A DNA stretch of 64,000 nt from RGIG3135 sp964477115 (GCA_964477115.1 CAYZCY010000001.1:1-64000), one strand, 5' to 3'. Shown: positions 27,943 to 37,646, numbered from the stretch's first letter. Numbers and translations: made by a program. Notes: generated from the letters alone by a model not told the origin.

Positions 27943-28098
27943 ATGATTAACTGGCTTATGAATACCGATACCGTTAATTCCATCTTGTATGGCAGCTCTG
28001 CAGGTGTTTCCTTTGGCAACTTCTCTCGCGGAGAGGTCATCGTTGCCTTTGCGGTTGGCGTTGTTATTTCATTCGGGGCCCTCGTTATTGGCTCATAA
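27943..28098 (+). CDS. LexA-controlled 51-residue single-TM peptide
   Basis: This short frame starts with ATG 8 nt after AAGGGGTGA, a good ribosome-binding site, and ends with TAA. An intrinsic terminator begins 27 nt further on. Residues 1-30 are polar to mildly amphipathic (MINWLMNTDT at the start). Residues ~32-50 are a single hydrophobic, Val/Gly-rich helix ending almost at the C-terminus. Its promoter is close to consensus and covered by two LexA boxes. I do not recognise the sequence. Position and control parallel the SOS division inhibitors encoded next to lexA in Bacillus (YneA) and Corynebacterium (DivS), but it lacks a LysM domain and is much smaller. Confidence 0.75.
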   Translation: MINWLMNTDTVNSILYGSSAGVSFGNFSRGEVIVAFAVGVVISFGALVIGS

Positions 28099-28124
28099 GG
28101 CCTCAGGCATATCTTTACGTACTG

Positions 28125-28156
28125 CAAACGGCCTCACACGGCCGTTTGTTTCTTTC
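28125..28156 (+). terminator. Terminator after the SOS peptide gene
   Basis: A perfect 9-bp stem CAAACGGCC/GGCCGTTTG with a 6-nt loop is followed by TTTCTTTC. It delimits a monocistronic transcript for the 51-residue peptide and separates it from nrdR. Confidence 0.85.
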
Positions 28157-28165
28157 AGGGGTATT

Positions 28166-28179
28166 CATGAGGTATGATT
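28166..28179 (+). promoter_or_regulatory. Candidate nrdR promoter element
   Basis: CATGAGGTATGATT contains the -10-like TATGAT (28173-28178), 28 nt before nrdR. The same 14 bases occur before the lipoprotein gene at 36911-36924. No clear -35 was found in either place. Confidence 0.4.
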
Positions 28180-28206
28180 GCCTTGAAAGAAGAGTAAAGG
28201 AGCAAC

Positions 28207-28662
28207 ATGCTTTGTCCTTCATGTGCGCATCCTGAATCCAAGGTCGTAGACTCAAGACCAGCCGAAGAGGGATCTTCTATTAGGCGTCGTAGAGAATGCT
28301 TGAACTGCGGCGCGCGTTTTACAACGTATGAGCGTATGGGCGAATATCCGCTTATCGTCATCAAGTCAGATGGCTCATCCGAAGCCTTCGATCGCAGCAA
28401 GCTGATGCGCGGCTTGCTTATAGCTTGCGCAAAACGTCCTGTATCTGCCGAACAGCTTGATTCGCTCATCAACAAGATTGAGTCCGATCTGCGATCTTCT
28501 CAAAAGTATGAGATTCGCTCGAAAGATCTTGGCAGCATTGTCATGTCTCATCTTTCAACTATTGATGAAGTTGCCTACGTGCGCTTCGCAAGCGTTTACA
28601 AAGACTTTCAGAGCGCGGAAGAATTCGCGTCAACACTTAAGGACCTTAAGGGTAAGAAATAG
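28207..28662 (+). CDS. nrdR: Transcriptional repressor NrdR
   Basis: NrdR senses ATP/dATP and represses ribonucleotide reductase genes. The 151-residue protein has the N-terminal zinc ribbon (CPSC and CLNC) with basic RRRREC, and the ATP-cone domain (VIKSDGSSEAFDRSKL). The ATG follows AAAGGAG. dut is 3 nt downstream, linking dNTP regulation with dUTP removal. Confidence 0.96.
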   Translation: MLCPSCAHPESKVVDSRPAEEGSSIRRRRECLNCGARFTTYERMGEYPLIVIKSDGSSEAFDRSKLMRGLLIACAKRPVSAEQLDSLINKIESDLRSSQKYEIRSKDLGSIVMSHLSTIDEVAYVRFASVYKDFQSAEEFASTLKDLKGKK

Positions 28663-28665
28663 CAC

Positions 28666-29100
28666 ATGGACGTACACATTAAGCTTCTCGAGCCCGGCTT
28701 TGAAGTTCCGAAATACGCTAATCCGGGCGACGCTGGTTTGGACCTATGTTCTACGCAGGATATCGAAATTAAGGCAGGTAGCCGAGCTTTAGTGCCGTGC
28801 GGTTTTGCTATTGAAATACCAGATGGGTATGCGGGCCTGGTTATTCCTCGAAGTGGGCTCGCAATCAAGCATGGCATTTCCATAGTAAATGCGCCTGGTT
28901 TGATCGATAGCGGCTACCGAGGCGAGATAAAGGTAATTCTCATCAATACTGATGCGAATAATAGTTTTCAGGTCAAACGCGGAGACAGAATTGCTCAAAT
29001 GATGATCGTTGCGTATCCGAGCATTAATCTGGTGCTGAGCGATGAGCTGTCCACATCGGATCGAGGTGAGGGTGGCTTCGGAAGCACCGGGAAGCGCTAA
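28666..29100 (+). CDS. dut: dUTP diphosphatase
   Basis: A trimeric dUTPase of 144 residues that keeps uracil out of DNA and supplies dUMP. All five motifs are seen: PGDAGLDL, RSGLA, the GLIDSGYRGE region with the catalytic Asp, GDRIAQM, and the C-terminal GGFGSTGKR arm. It is co-transcribed with nrdR by spacing. Confidence 0.96.
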   Translation: MDVHIKLLEPGFEVPKYANPGDAGLDLCSTQDIEIKAGSRALVPCGFAIEIPDGYAGLVIPRSGLAIKHGISIVNAPGLIDSGYRGEIKVILINTDANNSFQVKRGDRIAQMMIVAYPSINLVLSDELSTSDRGEGGFGSTGKR

Positions 29101-29245
29101 ATGTGTTCTGCGCGTAATTATCTCGCGTAAAATGGTCGTTTTTCCCTTACCAGAACCCATCTAAGACTAAAATAGGGCCTTAGAACGGCTCTCAGAGCCT
29201 CAGAAATAAAACCTCAGGTCAGAAGCCTGTCTTATAAGGATCAAC

Positions 29246-29704
29246 ATGAATCAGAACCAAAATCAGCCTCAAACGCCCTACGAACCGCAAAATCAGCCTG
29301 AACAAAGCAATCATGGTCAACTCAGCTATGAAGCCTTGCAGCAAATCAAGTCAGCTCAAACTATGGTTACCATTGCAACCATAGCAGCGCCGGTGTCTTT
29401 AATAATAGGTGGCGTTCTTCTGTCGACTATCTCAATTATCTGCGCTGCCGTCGCATATATGAAGCTGAAAAAGATTATGCCTGCTGGGGCTCCGCAGCAT
29501 CCGTTAATTACCAAGGTAATCAGGTCAACCGTGCTTGCTGCATGTTTTGGCATCGGGGCACTGATACTAAACGGTCTTACGGTTGCCATGCTTATGCCGA
29601 CCGTCATGGAGTACGTTAACACTGGCAACACGGAGGCGCTTAACAGCATGTTTGGCGGAGCAACAGGCGGCAGCGCTTCGTCGGGCTCTTCCGTTTGGGG
29701 CTAA
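29246..29704 (+). CDS. Small membrane protein of unknown function
   Basis: A 152-residue protein with a Gln/Asn/Pro-rich N-terminus of about 30 residues. Two hydrophobic hairpin-like segments lie at ~41-73 and ~90-118, and the tail is Gly/Ser-rich. The topology resembles DUF4190-type small membrane proteins, but I cannot assign it. The ATG follows AAGGA with 7-nt spacing. The 29101-29245 spacer shows no clear promoter. Confidence 0.7.
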   Translation: MNQNQNQPQTPYEPQNQPEQSNHGQLSYEALQQIKSAQTMVTIATIAAPVSLIIGGVLLSTISIICAAVAYMKLKKIMPAGAPQHPLITKVIRSTVLAACFGIGALILNGLTVAMLMPTVMEYVNTGNTEALNSMFGGATGGSASSGSSVWG

Positions 29705-29897
29705 AGCTTCACAAAACGTCAGTCTGTAATAGCCATACGCATTACTGATAATATATGTTATGTAAAGTAGTGATTTCATCGTACGACGCGCACACGGCAG
29801 GCTAACGGGCTAACGTTGTTTCAGGCCTCAGATCGAACTGTTTTTGAAGCAGATGTCAGCGTGAGCACCGCTCTTGAACCTAGCTGCGCTTGCCGCT

Positions 29898-30437
29898 CTA
29901 GTTATCCGATATGCAGGCCATGCGCTCCTGAATGAAGTCAGGGACATCTTCACGCGGCATATCAAGCGAGACAGAAAGCTCATCATAGAGAAGCTTCTCG
30001 GCCAAGGATAGGAACTTCTTGTCGACCGACATGGGCTGCTTACCGGTAAGCTCGCGTTCATGAATACGCTCATAGGCTGATTTCACCACAACCGCCAACT
30101 CACGAGGGCTGCACTGGCTTACGCGGCGAGCGTATTCGTCCTTGAGCTGGCGCTCGGCAACTGAACGAGACACTCCGACGCCCGCCACATTCAACTCAGC
30201 CTCATCAATGACTTCAAGCGCGGGCAGCTCCTCGATAAGCTTAAGCGCCTCCTGCCTGTTCATAGCGGGACGCACAGCTGGCTGCTTTGCCTCGGAAACA
30301 ACAATGTAGAACTTGAGGCTTCCTTCGAGGACAGCGTGAAGCTCGTAGTAATCCTTGTCCTCAAAGTACTTCTCATGCATGCCGGCAATCAGGCATACGT
30401 GGTTGCGATAAATTACAGTGCTGCCAACTTCGAACAT
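29898..30437 (-). CDS. carD: CarD family transcriptional regulator
   Basis: CarD/CdnL proteins bind the RNA polymerase beta subunit and stabilise open complexes, notably at rRNA promoters in actinobacteria. The 179-residue protein has the N-terminal Tudor-like RNAP-interaction domain (FEVGSTVIYRNHVCLI, about 1-60) and a helical C-terminal DNA-binding domain. The ATG follows AGGAGG. It is monocistronic by context. Neither the 29705-29897 region beyond its stop nor the 30438-30668 region upstream contains a gene I can support. Confidence 0.9.
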   Translation of the reverse strand: MFEVGSTVIYRNHVCLIAGMHEKYFEDKDYYELHAVLEGSLKFYIVVSEAKQPAVRPAMNRQEALKLIEELPALEVIDEAELNVAGVGVSRSVAERQLKDEYARRVSQCSPRELAVVVKSAYERIHERELTGKQPMSVDKKFLSLAEKLLYDELSVSLDMPREDVPDFIQERMACISDN

Positions 30438-30668
30438 GGGGCCTCCTACGCTTTGAACCGTCAGTCTTGTGCGACCGCCTGCGCAGGTCAGAGGCCTGTC
30501 GAAGCACGCATCAAATATTCATTTTAGCCATTTTGAAATAGGATTTCATGCACCCAATCGGCTCAGATGTGCATTAGTCGAGCAGTTCCATTATTTGCCG
30601 AGCCCTACGCGGTTTGAAGCATGTCTTCTCCCCCAAGTTAACAGCGGGGCTAATTAGCCATTGGCATA

Positions 30669-32099
30669 CTAGAGAGCTGCGTTAATCGCCTCGACCGTAT
30701 CCTTCGCATTGCCGAGAAGCATGTCGGTGTTTTCGTTGAAGAACAGCGGGTTCTGGACGCCCGAATAACCGGCGTTGCCCATGCTGCGCTTGGATACGAT
30801 GACCTTGGAAGCTTCCCAAACACGCAAAACAGGCATGCCGGCAATCGGCGAATCGGGCTCGGTCTCAGCCGCGGGATTAACCGTGTCATTCGCGCCAATA
30901 ACCAAAACCACATCGACATCGCCGAAATCATCGTTAATCTCGTCCATTTCGAAGACGTTGTCATAGGGAACCTTGGCCTCGGCAAGCAGCACGTTCATAT
31001 GACCGGGCATGCGTCCCGCAACGGGATGAATGCCAAACTGCACTTCCACACCACGGGCGATAAGCTTTCGCGTAAGCTCAGCGACAGGGAATTGCGCCTG
31101 AGCTACAGCCATACCGTAACCCGGAGTAACCACGACGCGTTTAGCCTCTTTGAGAAGAGATGCGACCTCCTCAGGGCTTGTTTCGGTATGAGTGCCGTAA
31201 TCCTTAACTTCCCCACCCGACTTTGAAGGCGCATCTCCGCCAAAACCGCCGAGAATGACGGAAACAAAGGAACGATTCATTCCCTGGCACATGATGTAGC
31301 TCAAGTAAGCACCGGACGAACCAACAAGGGCGCCGGTGATAATCAACAGGTCATTTCCCAGGGTGAAACCGGCCATGGCCGCAGCCCAGCCCGAATACGA
31401 GTTGAGCATGGAAACAACAACGGGCATGTCGCCTCCGCCGATGGCAAGAACCAGGTGAGCGCCAAGGACAAGGGAAATTACCGTAATAATGGCAAGCGGC
31501 AAAACACCCTGCTCGACGCCGGTAGTGGTAACAAACCATGCGATGCAGGCAATGATTGCAATGAGCATGGTCAAGTTAATCGCATTGCGACCAGGCAGCG
31601 TTAAGGGCTTGCCGCTGATCTTTGCGGAAAGCTTGAGATAGGCAACGATAGAACCGGTAAGCGTTACCGCACCGATGAAGACGGCTAAGCCCACCTCGCC
31701 CATATGAAAGGCGTTCTCATAAGTCCCTGACCCAGGATCGGTCATAAACGAGTTGATGCCCACGAGCACCGCAGCAGCGCCTACAAAAGAGTGAAGCATT
31801 GCAACAAGCTCCGGCATGCCTGTCATCTGAACACGCACGGCCTTGAACACGCCGAAAGCGCCACCCAGAAGAATAGCCACCAGCATGAGGATTGCCGTCA
31901 TGCCAGCACCCTGACTGTCAGTGGCAACAGCTATGGCCACCGTAGCAACAAGAGCCAATGCCATGCCTATGATGCCAAAAGTATTGCCCTGAGCAGCAGA
32001 CTTCTGCTTGGAAAGTCCGGCGAGAGCAAGAATGAACAGCAGAGCTGCCGCAATGTAGGCAAGCGTCTGGAAGGGAGTAAGCAAAGTCAGGATATCCAT
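30669..32099 (-). CDS. pntB: NAD(P) transhydrogenase subunit beta
   Basis: A 476-residue protein with eight to nine membrane helices and a C-terminal NADP(H)-binding domain ([10 protein letters not shown], then [12 protein letters not shown]). PntAB uses the proton-motive force to reduce NADP+ with NADH. Its start overlaps the pntA stop by one base, so the subunits are made together. Confidence 0.95.
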   Translation of the reverse strand: MDILTLLTPFQTLAYIAAALLFILALAGLSKQKSAAQGNTFGIIGMALALVATVAIAVATDSQGAGMTAILMLVAILLGGAFGVFKAVRVQMTGMPELVAMLHSFVGAAAVLVGINSFMTDPGSGTYENAFHMGEVGLAVFIGAVTLTGSIVAYLKLSAKISGKPLTLPGRNAINLTMLIAIIACIAWFVTTTGVEQGVLPLAIITVISLVLGAHLVLAIGGGDMPVVVSMLNSYSGWAAAMAGFTLGNDLLIITGALVGSSGAYLSYIMCQGMNRSFVSVILGGFGGDAPSKSGGEVKDYGTHTETSPEEVASLLKEAKRVVVTPGYGMAVAQAQFPVAELTRKLIARGVEVQFGIHPVAGRMPGHMNVLLAEAKVPYDNVFEMDEINDDFGDVDVVLVIGANDTVNPAAETEPDSPIAGMPVLRVWEASKVIVSKRSMGNAGYSGVQNPLFFNENTDMLLGNAKDTVEAINAAL

Positions 32100-33634
32100 T
32101 AGTCATTGCTCCTCTCGAACATCTTAAGCATACGGCGGGTGACGGTAAAACCGCCAAACACGTTGATGGAAGCAATGGCTACGGCAATGAAGGCAAGAAC
32201 CGTGACGACGGGGTTGTCTGAGCCAATCTGAAGCAGGGCGCCAACAAGGATAATGCCAGAGATTGCATTGGTAACCGACATGAGTGGCGTATGCAGTGAA
32301 TGGGAAACACCGGTGATCACATAGAAGCCAACAACAACGGCAAGCATGAATACGATGAAGTGGCTGGTCATAGACGCAGGGGCTGCAAGTATGAGAACAA
32401 CGGCTAAAGCTGCAAGGAGAAGCTTCCACCAAAGCCCGCCGCCCTTCTTCTGCTCCCCCGCTTCCTGTAGCTCTTCTGCCTTTTCGGCAGCCTTTGCCGC
32501 AGGCGCAGCGGAAACGCTAACCGCGGGAGGCGGCCACATGATCTGACCTTCCAGAGTTACCGTCATTCCGCGAAGAACTTCGTCATTCATGTCCCAAACC
32601 GGAACGCCATCCTTTGCCTTGGTGACGAGCTTCATCAGATTGACGATGTTTTGACCGAAGAGCTGGGAAGACTGGCCCGGAAGGCGGCTCGGCAGATCAT
32701 CGTATCCGATGATGGTAACTCCGTTGTCGGTAACCACTACCTCACCAGGCTTGGAAAGAGGGCAGTTTCCGCCAAGTGCGGAGGCACCCATGTCAACGAT
32801 GACGGAACCGGGTTTCATACCTGCCACCGCCTCTTCAGTGATAAGAAGCGGCGCCGGACGCCCGGGAACCTGAGCGGTGGTGATGACGATGTCGGACTTT
32901 GCGGCCTGCTCGGTGTAGGTCTTAAGAACCAGAGCCTGCTCTTCATCCGTAAGCGCACGGGCATAACCATCCGAAGACTGCTGCTTGACGGGAATTTCAA
33001 CAAAGGTGCCGCCAAGCGACTCAACTTGGTCTGCCACTTCCGCGCGCACGTCAGTTGCATAGACCTGCGCGCCCATGGAACCCGCTTGGCCAATAGCAGC
33101 AAGACCGGCGACGCCGACGCCAATGATGTAAACATTGGCGGGCTTAACCTTGCCTGCGGCGGTGATCTGACCTGCGAAGGTGCGGCCAAAAGCGCTTGCG
33201 GCCTCAATGACGGCACGATAACCCGCCACGTTCATCATGGAAGAGCGAACGTCAAGCGATTGAGCACGAGAAAGGCGCGGCACCATATCAAGAGCCATGG
33301 CGGTAATGCCCATAGTCTCAAAGGTCTCGATAATGGCGGCATTGCCACGCGGATTCAAGCGAGCGAGCAAGGTAGCGCCACGCTTGATCAGGCCAAGCTC
33401 CGCCTCACCAGGCGTATCGAGACAGGTGACAATGTCGGCTCCCCATGCCTCGTTCTTAGAGACGATACGAGCACCAGCGGCTTCATACTGGTCATCATAG
33501 TAGCTGGCAGCAGTGCCGGCACCAGACTCTACGCAAACCTCATAGCCAAGCTTCATTAGTTTGGAAACCGTGTCGGGAGAAGCGGATACCAGCTTCTGCC
33601 CCGAATGCGGCTCCCTGGGAATGCCAATAAGCAT
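32099..33634 (-). CDS. pntA: NAD(P) transhydrogenase subunit alpha
   Basis: A 511-residue subunit. The N-terminal NAD(H)-binding domain resembles alanine dehydrogenase ([13 protein letters not shown] at the start, [14 protein letters not shown] at about 170). A Pro/Ala/Lys linker near 385-405 is followed by three to four membrane helices at the C-terminus, as in the fused alpha form of proteobacteria. The ATG at 33634 follows AGGGGG on the minus strand. A TACAAT on the minus strand at 33687-33682 is a weak -10 candidate. Confidence 0.95.
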   Translation of the reverse strand: MLIGIPREPHSGQKLVSASPDTVSKLMKLGYEVCVESGAGTAASYYDDQYEAAGARIVSKNEAWGADIVTCLDTPGEAELGLIKRGATLLARLNPRGNAAIIETFETMGITAMALDMVPRLSRAQSLDVRSSMMNVAGYRAVIEAASAFGRTFAGQITAAGKVKPANVYIIGVGVAGLAAIGQAGSMGAQVYATDVRAEVADQVESLGGTFVEIPVKQQSSDGYARALTDEEQALVLKTYTEQAAKSDIVITTAQVPGRPAPLLITEEAVAGMKPGSVIVDMGASALGGNCPLSKPGEVVVTDNGVTIIGYDDLPSRLPGQSSQLFGQNIVNLMKLVTKAKDGVPVWDMNDEVLRGMTVTLEGQIMWPPPAVSVSAAPAAKAAEKAEELQEAGEQKKGGGLWWKLLLAALAVVLILAAPASMTSHFIVFMLAVVVGFYVITGVSHSLHTPLMSVTNAISGIILVGALLQIGSDNPVVTVLAFIAVAIASINVFGGFTVTRRMLKMFERSND

Positions 33635-33728
33635 CAAAGCCCCCTAGGCAAATGCAGAAGGAACAATTAGTACAACCCGATATTGTACGCCAGCCAATTG
33701 TTTGCGGATGATCAATCCGACGAAAGCG

Positions 33729-34190
33729 CTAATAGCCCAGGTAGCCAAGCAGGCCGACGCAGCCATCGGATACATCCTCATAGGTCTCGTCAAAGTTGCC
33801 TGTATACCAAGGATCAGCGATGTCTTCCTGCGAGCCCGCAAACTCGAGAAGCTTGAACACTTTGCCATCGGGGTCATTGGCAAACAAGCGCCTCATATTG
33901 CGCACATTGGCCTCATCCATCCCAATCAGAAGATCAGAGTCGAAATAATCCCGCTTGCATAGCTTGCGGGCGTATTTGCCCGAGCAGTCAATTCCATACT
34001 GCTTGAGCTTTGCCCGCGTTCCATGGTGAACGGGGTTGCCCAGCTCTTCGGAGCTGGTGGCTGCGCTGGCTATTTCGAAACAATCGCTCAAGCCCCGCTT
34101 CTCAACGAGGTCCTTCATAACAAATTCCGCCATGGGGGAACGGCAGATATTGCCGTGGCAGACGAAGAGGATTCTGCAGATCTTAGGCAT
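33729..34190 (-). CDS. Low-molecular-weight protein-tyrosine phosphatase
   Basis: A 153-residue phosphatase. The catalytic P-loop CHGNICRS holds Cys11 and Arg17, and the general acid lies in DPWYTGNF. Members act on phosphotyrosine or phosphoarginine (YwlE type); the substrate cannot be told from sequence. It starts 5 nt after the stop of the class A PBP gene on the same strand, so it is probably the last gene of that transcript. Confidence 0.92.
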   Translation of the reverse strand: MPKICRILFVCHGNICRSPMAEFVMKDLVEKRGLSDCFEIASAATSSEELGNPVHHGTRAKLKQYGIDCSGKYARKLCKRDYFDSDLLIGMDEANVRNMRRLFANDPDGKVFKLLEFAGSQEDIADPWYTGNFDETYEDVSDGCVGLLGYLGY

Positions 34191-34195
34191 AGTGG

Positions 34196-36652
34196 CTACT
34201 CATCCCCGGAGTCCTCGGATGTGGCTACAACTGGATCCGCAGAGGTTGTAGTGGTAGTCTCGGTTTCTTCGTTACCACCAGGCTGCTTCTCCTCCTGCTC
34301 CTTCTTAGCAGCTTCCTCCTGCTCCTTCTTAGCAGCCTCTTCTTGCTCCTTCTTAGCAGCCTCTTCTTGCTCCTTCTTCACAACCTCGGGATCCCTGCCC
34401 TTAGAGACCACGATCACGAGCTTATTGTTCTCAACGCGCTGGCTGATGATGGTGCCAGCCTCGGCATTGTCGTCGTACTTCTCCTCAGTGGTGTACTTGT
34501 AGTCCTTAAGAATGCTCGCCACGCTCTCAAGGGTGCTGCCGATCATGTCGGGAGCCTCATTGGGATCCTTGGAGGTCTTAATGCCGGGAACATCAAGGTC
34601 GGTGTTGCTGAAATGCTTGGTGTACTCAGGGTCAGAGGCCTCGAAGAACTGAACGATCTCTCGACCCTCCATCCATTTGTTCATAAAGGCACCGTACACG
34701 GCCGCACCGTTCAGGCCAGATACGCTGCGCTGATTTGTGGGATCGCCAATCCAAACAGCAACGGAAAGCTGCGGCGTGATACCGACAAACCAGCTGTCCT
34801 TGGATTCTTCGGATGTACCCGTCTTGCCAGCAACAGGCTGTCCGCAGGTAAGGCGAGCGCGGGTTCCGGTACCACCTTCGACAACGCCCTTCATAACTTC
34901 GATAGCCGCATGCGCAACCTCTCGGGAGATGACCTGCTCACCTTCCGAATTGGTATGGTCGATAATCACATTGCCCTTGCGGTCGACAACCTGCTCGATG
35001 ACAACCGTGTCATGACGCACGCCCGCGTTTGCGATGGTGGCATAAGCGCCAGCCATCTCAAGCGTGGTCACTTCCTCAGATCCAAGCGTGACCGACAGGA
35101 AGGGGTCAAGCTCAGACTGAATGCCCAGACGATGAGCCATCTCGACCACGTTTTCGGGACCTACCGCTGCGCAAATGCGAACGAAACCGGTGTTGGACGA
35201 AACGGCAAACGCACTGGCAATGCTTCGCGTGCCGTACTCTCCCCCACCGTAGTTTTCAACGCGATACCCGTCGATCTCAAGCCAAGAACCGCAGTTCACA
35301 GCAGTTGAAGGAGAAATGCCCTGCTCCAAAGCGGTTACCAGGGTAAAGGTTTTAAAGGAAGAACCGGGTTGACGTTTCGCCTGCGCTGCAAGGTTCCACT
35401 GGTTGGCGTAAAAGTCCTTGCCGCCCACCATGGCACGTACAAAGCCGGTACTCGGATCAACTGCGGTCATGGCAATGGATAGGCTGCTGTTGATGTTCGC
35501 CTCTTGCTGATCAACCACAGTCTCAGCAAGGGCCTGCATCTCCAGATCAAGGGTGGTGTATACGGTCAAACCGCCCTTGAACAGATCCGTCTTCGACAGG
35601 TCGTAGGAATTCATCAGCTGATCTCGGACATAGCTGCCAAAGTAGGGATACATGATGAAGCCGTCGAGGGAGGGCTCAGTAGGGTTTAGCACGATCTCCT
35701 CAGCCTTGGCTGCATCTGCCTCTTCCTGCGTGATGGCGCCATAGGAAACCATGCGATCAAGCACGACATCGCGACGCTGCTTCGCGTTTTCAGGATAGTA
35801 AAGGGGGCAGTTTGAAGTCGGGGATTGCGGAATGCCCACAAGCGTTGCCGCTTCGTTCAGGGTGAGCTCAGAAGCGGACTTGGAGAAGTAACGCTGAGCG
35901 GCCGCCTCGATGCCATAAGCACCGCCACCATAGTTAATGGTATTCATGTAAAGAAGCAGCACGTCATCTTTGTCGTAGAGCTTCTCGAGTTGTATAGCGA
36001 GGAAGATCTCCCTCACCTTGCGCTTATAGGTGATGTCGCTCATCTCGTCGATCAACACGGTGTTGCGAACAAGCTGCTGGGTGATGGTGGATGCGCCCTC
36101 AAGCGTGCCGCCGGTCAAGTTGTTCACGATAGCGCGGCAAATGCCAATGAGGTCAAAGCCGTTATGGTTGTAGAAGCGCTCGTCTTCCGTAGCAACAGTG
36201 CCCAGGACAGCGTAGTTGGAAATCTGATCGAGGGATTCGAGCGGGACGCGGTTTTCCAGCTGAAAACGCGCGATCAGCGTAGTGCGATCACTCGCATACA
36301 CCTCGGTGGGCTTGATGGTGTTGAAAGAATCGGCATCCGTGTAATCAGGGAGATCCTGCAACCAAGTTGCAAGCACAGCGCCAAGAGTGATAACGCAGGC
36401 AAGGACCAGACCGCAGCAGCAGCCAAGCACAATCTTTGCCCTCTTGGACATCTTAGAGAAGGGTTTGGCCTTAGCAGCCTTAGCCCCCTTTCCCTCAGAA
36501 TCAGCGGCTGCAGCCTCCGCATGGTCCTCAGGGTTAGCCGAATCAGCAAGATCGACGTTTAAGTCTTCGCGATCAGACGAATCAAGCATGGCTTCAGCAG
36601 ACCCTTCGAGATCTGCCTCTAAACCTGATTTCAGATCTTTCTCATCAGACAT
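34196..36652 (-). CDS. Class A penicillin-binding protein with PASTA domain and charged repeat tail
   Basis: An 818-residue bifunctional peptidoglycan synthase. An acidic cytoplasmic N-terminus of ~70 residues is followed by one membrane helix. The glycosyltransferase domain has EDERFYNHNGFD, and the transpeptidase has SSFK, SSNTG and KTGTSEES. A single PASTA-like domain near the C-terminus (APDMIGSTLESVASIL) leads into a tail of repeated EAAKKEQ units and a Thr/Glu-rich end. The ATG at 36652 follows GGAGG; an in-frame start 33 nt upstream is rejected. It is followed by the tyrosine phosphatase gene. Confidence 0.93.
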   Translation of the reverse strand: MSDEKDLKSGLEADLEGSAEAMLDSSDREDLNVDLADSANPEDHAEAAAADSEGKGAKAAKAKPFSKMSKRAKIVLGCCCGLVLACVITLGAVLATWLQDLPDYTDADSFNTIKPTEVYASDRTTLIARFQLENRVPLESLDQISNYAVLGTVATEDERFYNHNGFDLIGICRAIVNNLTGGTLEGASTITQQLVRNTVLIDEMSDITYKRKVREIFLAIQLEKLYDKDDVLLLYMNTINYGGGAYGIEAAAQRYFSKSASELTLNEAATLVGIPQSPTSNCPLYYPENAKQRRDVVLDRMVSYGAITQEEADAAKAEEIVLNPTEPSLDGFIMYPYFGSYVRDQLMNSYDLSKTDLFKGGLTVYTTLDLEMQALAETVVDQQEANINSSLSIAMTAVDPSTGFVRAMVGGKDFYANQWNLAAQAKRQPGSSFKTFTLVTALEQGISPSTAVNCGSWLEIDGYRVENYGGGEYGTRSIASAFAVSSNTGFVRICAAVGPENVVEMAHRLGIQSELDPFLSVTLGSEEVTTLEMAGAYATIANAGVRHDTVVIEQVVDRKGNVIIDHTNSEGEQVISREVAHAAIEVMKGVVEGGTGTRARLTCGQPVAGKTGTSEESKDSWFVGITPQLSVAVWIGDPTNQRSVSGLNGAAVYGAFMNKWMEGREIVQFFEASDPEYTKHFSNTDLDVPGIKTSKDPNEAPDMIGSTLESVASILKDYKYTTEEKYDDNAEAGTIISQRVENNKLVIVVSKGRDPEVVKKEQEEAAKKEQEEAAKKEQEEAAKKEQEEKQPGGNEETETTTTTSADPVVATSEDSGDE
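34288..34379 (-). repeat. 21-bp tandem repeat in the PBP gene
   Basis: About four near-identical 21-bp units encode EAAKKEQ heptads. Units differ by a few synonymous changes. Slippage here would change copy number without shifting the frame. Confidence 0.85.
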
Positions 36653-36970
36653 AAAGCCTCCATCAAGAGATGAAATACGACTCATTTGTCATACCCGTTC
36701 ATTATCGCAGCAAATGAAAGGATTCTTACATGGTTTTGCGGAATGTTCGCCCTGTGGAACAAAAGCATTACTTCGAATCGTGCGCGAATCAGGCCTAAAG
36801 AAAAGGCTATCGAATGAGTACATGAGAACGCTCCACTAAGGCCGAACTCACTTCGCTTATTGACGCCCTATATTAGTAATTTGCGCCTCATTCACGTGAA
36901 CTTAGCAGTGCATGAGGTATGATTAGTGCGGCTAATAGGCCAAGAGAAACGATTGACGGGAGAAATTCAC
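36653..36970. other. Intergenic region between divergent PBP and lipoprotein genes
   Basis: About 320 bp with no gene I can support. On the minus side GATAAT (36706-36701) is a weak -10 for the PBP gene. On the plus side CATGAGGTATGATT (36911-36924) holds TATGAT about 50 nt before the lipoprotein start and matches the nrdR upstream element exactly. No terminator or operator was recognised. Confidence 0.5.
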
Positions 36971-37531
36971 ATGAAGAAAATGATTGCCGCCTTTGCCGCA
37001 ACCGCTCTTCTCGCATTCTCTGCCGTGGCCTTTGTCGGCTGCGGTGGCGAAAGCGACGAGGACGTAATCCGCGGCGCGCTCACCGAAGAGCTTGATGCCA
37101 TCAAGGCCCTTGACGACGCGACTATCAGCGAGATGACCGCCGATATGGACGCCTCCACCTTCGCTGCCTATGGCATCGATGCGAGCGAGTTTATGAAGAC
37201 CTACCTTGACGGCTTCGATTACTCTATCGACGGTGTCACCGTCGACGGCGACACCGCAGAGGCTGTCGTCACCCTGACCTGCAAGAGCTTCAGCGCTTAT
37301 GAGGCCGCTCTTGAAGCCAACACTCAGACGGCTGTTGAAACTCAGGATATCGCCTCCATGACCTCTGACGAGATCAATGCGCTGGTCGGTCAGATCATGA
37401 TGGACTCCCTGGCCGACGTTGAGCCGATTGCTTGTGACCCCATCACCATCGAGTACACCAACGAAGATGGCACTTGGACCCCGACCACGGCTTCCGAGCA
37501 GGCAATCACCAACGCACTGCTGACCAACTAA
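36971..37531 (+). CDS. Putative lipoprotein of unknown function
   Basis: A 186-residue secreted protein with a lipoprotein signal: MKKM, a hydrophobic stretch and FVGC with Cys24 as the likely lipidation site. The mature part is acidic, has EDVIRGALTEELDAIK at its N-terminus, and a pattern resembling DUF5105/NTF2-like small lipoproteins. No catalytic motif was seen. The ATG at 36971 follows GGGAGA; an in-frame start 45 nt upstream is rejected. A strong terminator follows, so it is monocistronic. Confidence 0.8.
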   Translation: MKKMIAAFAATALLAFSAVAFVGCGGESDEDVIRGALTEELDAIKALDDATISEMTADMDASTFAAYGIDASEFMKTYLDGFDYSIDGVTVDGDTAEAVVTLTCKSFSAYEAALEANTQTAVETQDIASMTSDEINALVGQIMMDSLADVEPIACDPITIEYTNEDGTWTPTTASEQAITNALLTN

Positions 37532-37552
37532 CTCATAACTTGAGTGCACGCC

Positions 37553-37584
37553 GCCCTCGCGTCTCGGCGCGAGGGCTTTTTATT
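37553..37584 (+). terminator. Intrinsic terminator after the lipoprotein gene
   Basis: A perfect 8-bp stem GCCCTCGC/GCGAGGGC with an 8-nt loop is followed by TTTTTATT. Confidence 0.9.
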
Positions 37585-37646
37585 GCCCAAGCTCAAAGAG
37601 ACTAACGATATACTCTGATTACCAAGACGAAAGATGCAGGAGAGAC

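Noticed and set aside
30600..30662. Palindrome GGCTAATTAGCC as a terminator for pntB
   Set aside because: The stem is short and A+T-rich in the centre and no T-run follows on the minus strand.
34288..34379. Short regular repeats considered as a CRISPR array
   Set aside because: Units are contiguous without spacers and encode an in-frame protein tail.
34343..35308. Plus-strand frame opposite the class A PBP gene
   Set aside because: The PBP motifs on the minus strand are complete; the Leu/Ser-rich start of the plus frame is the reverse of the EAAKKEQ repeats.
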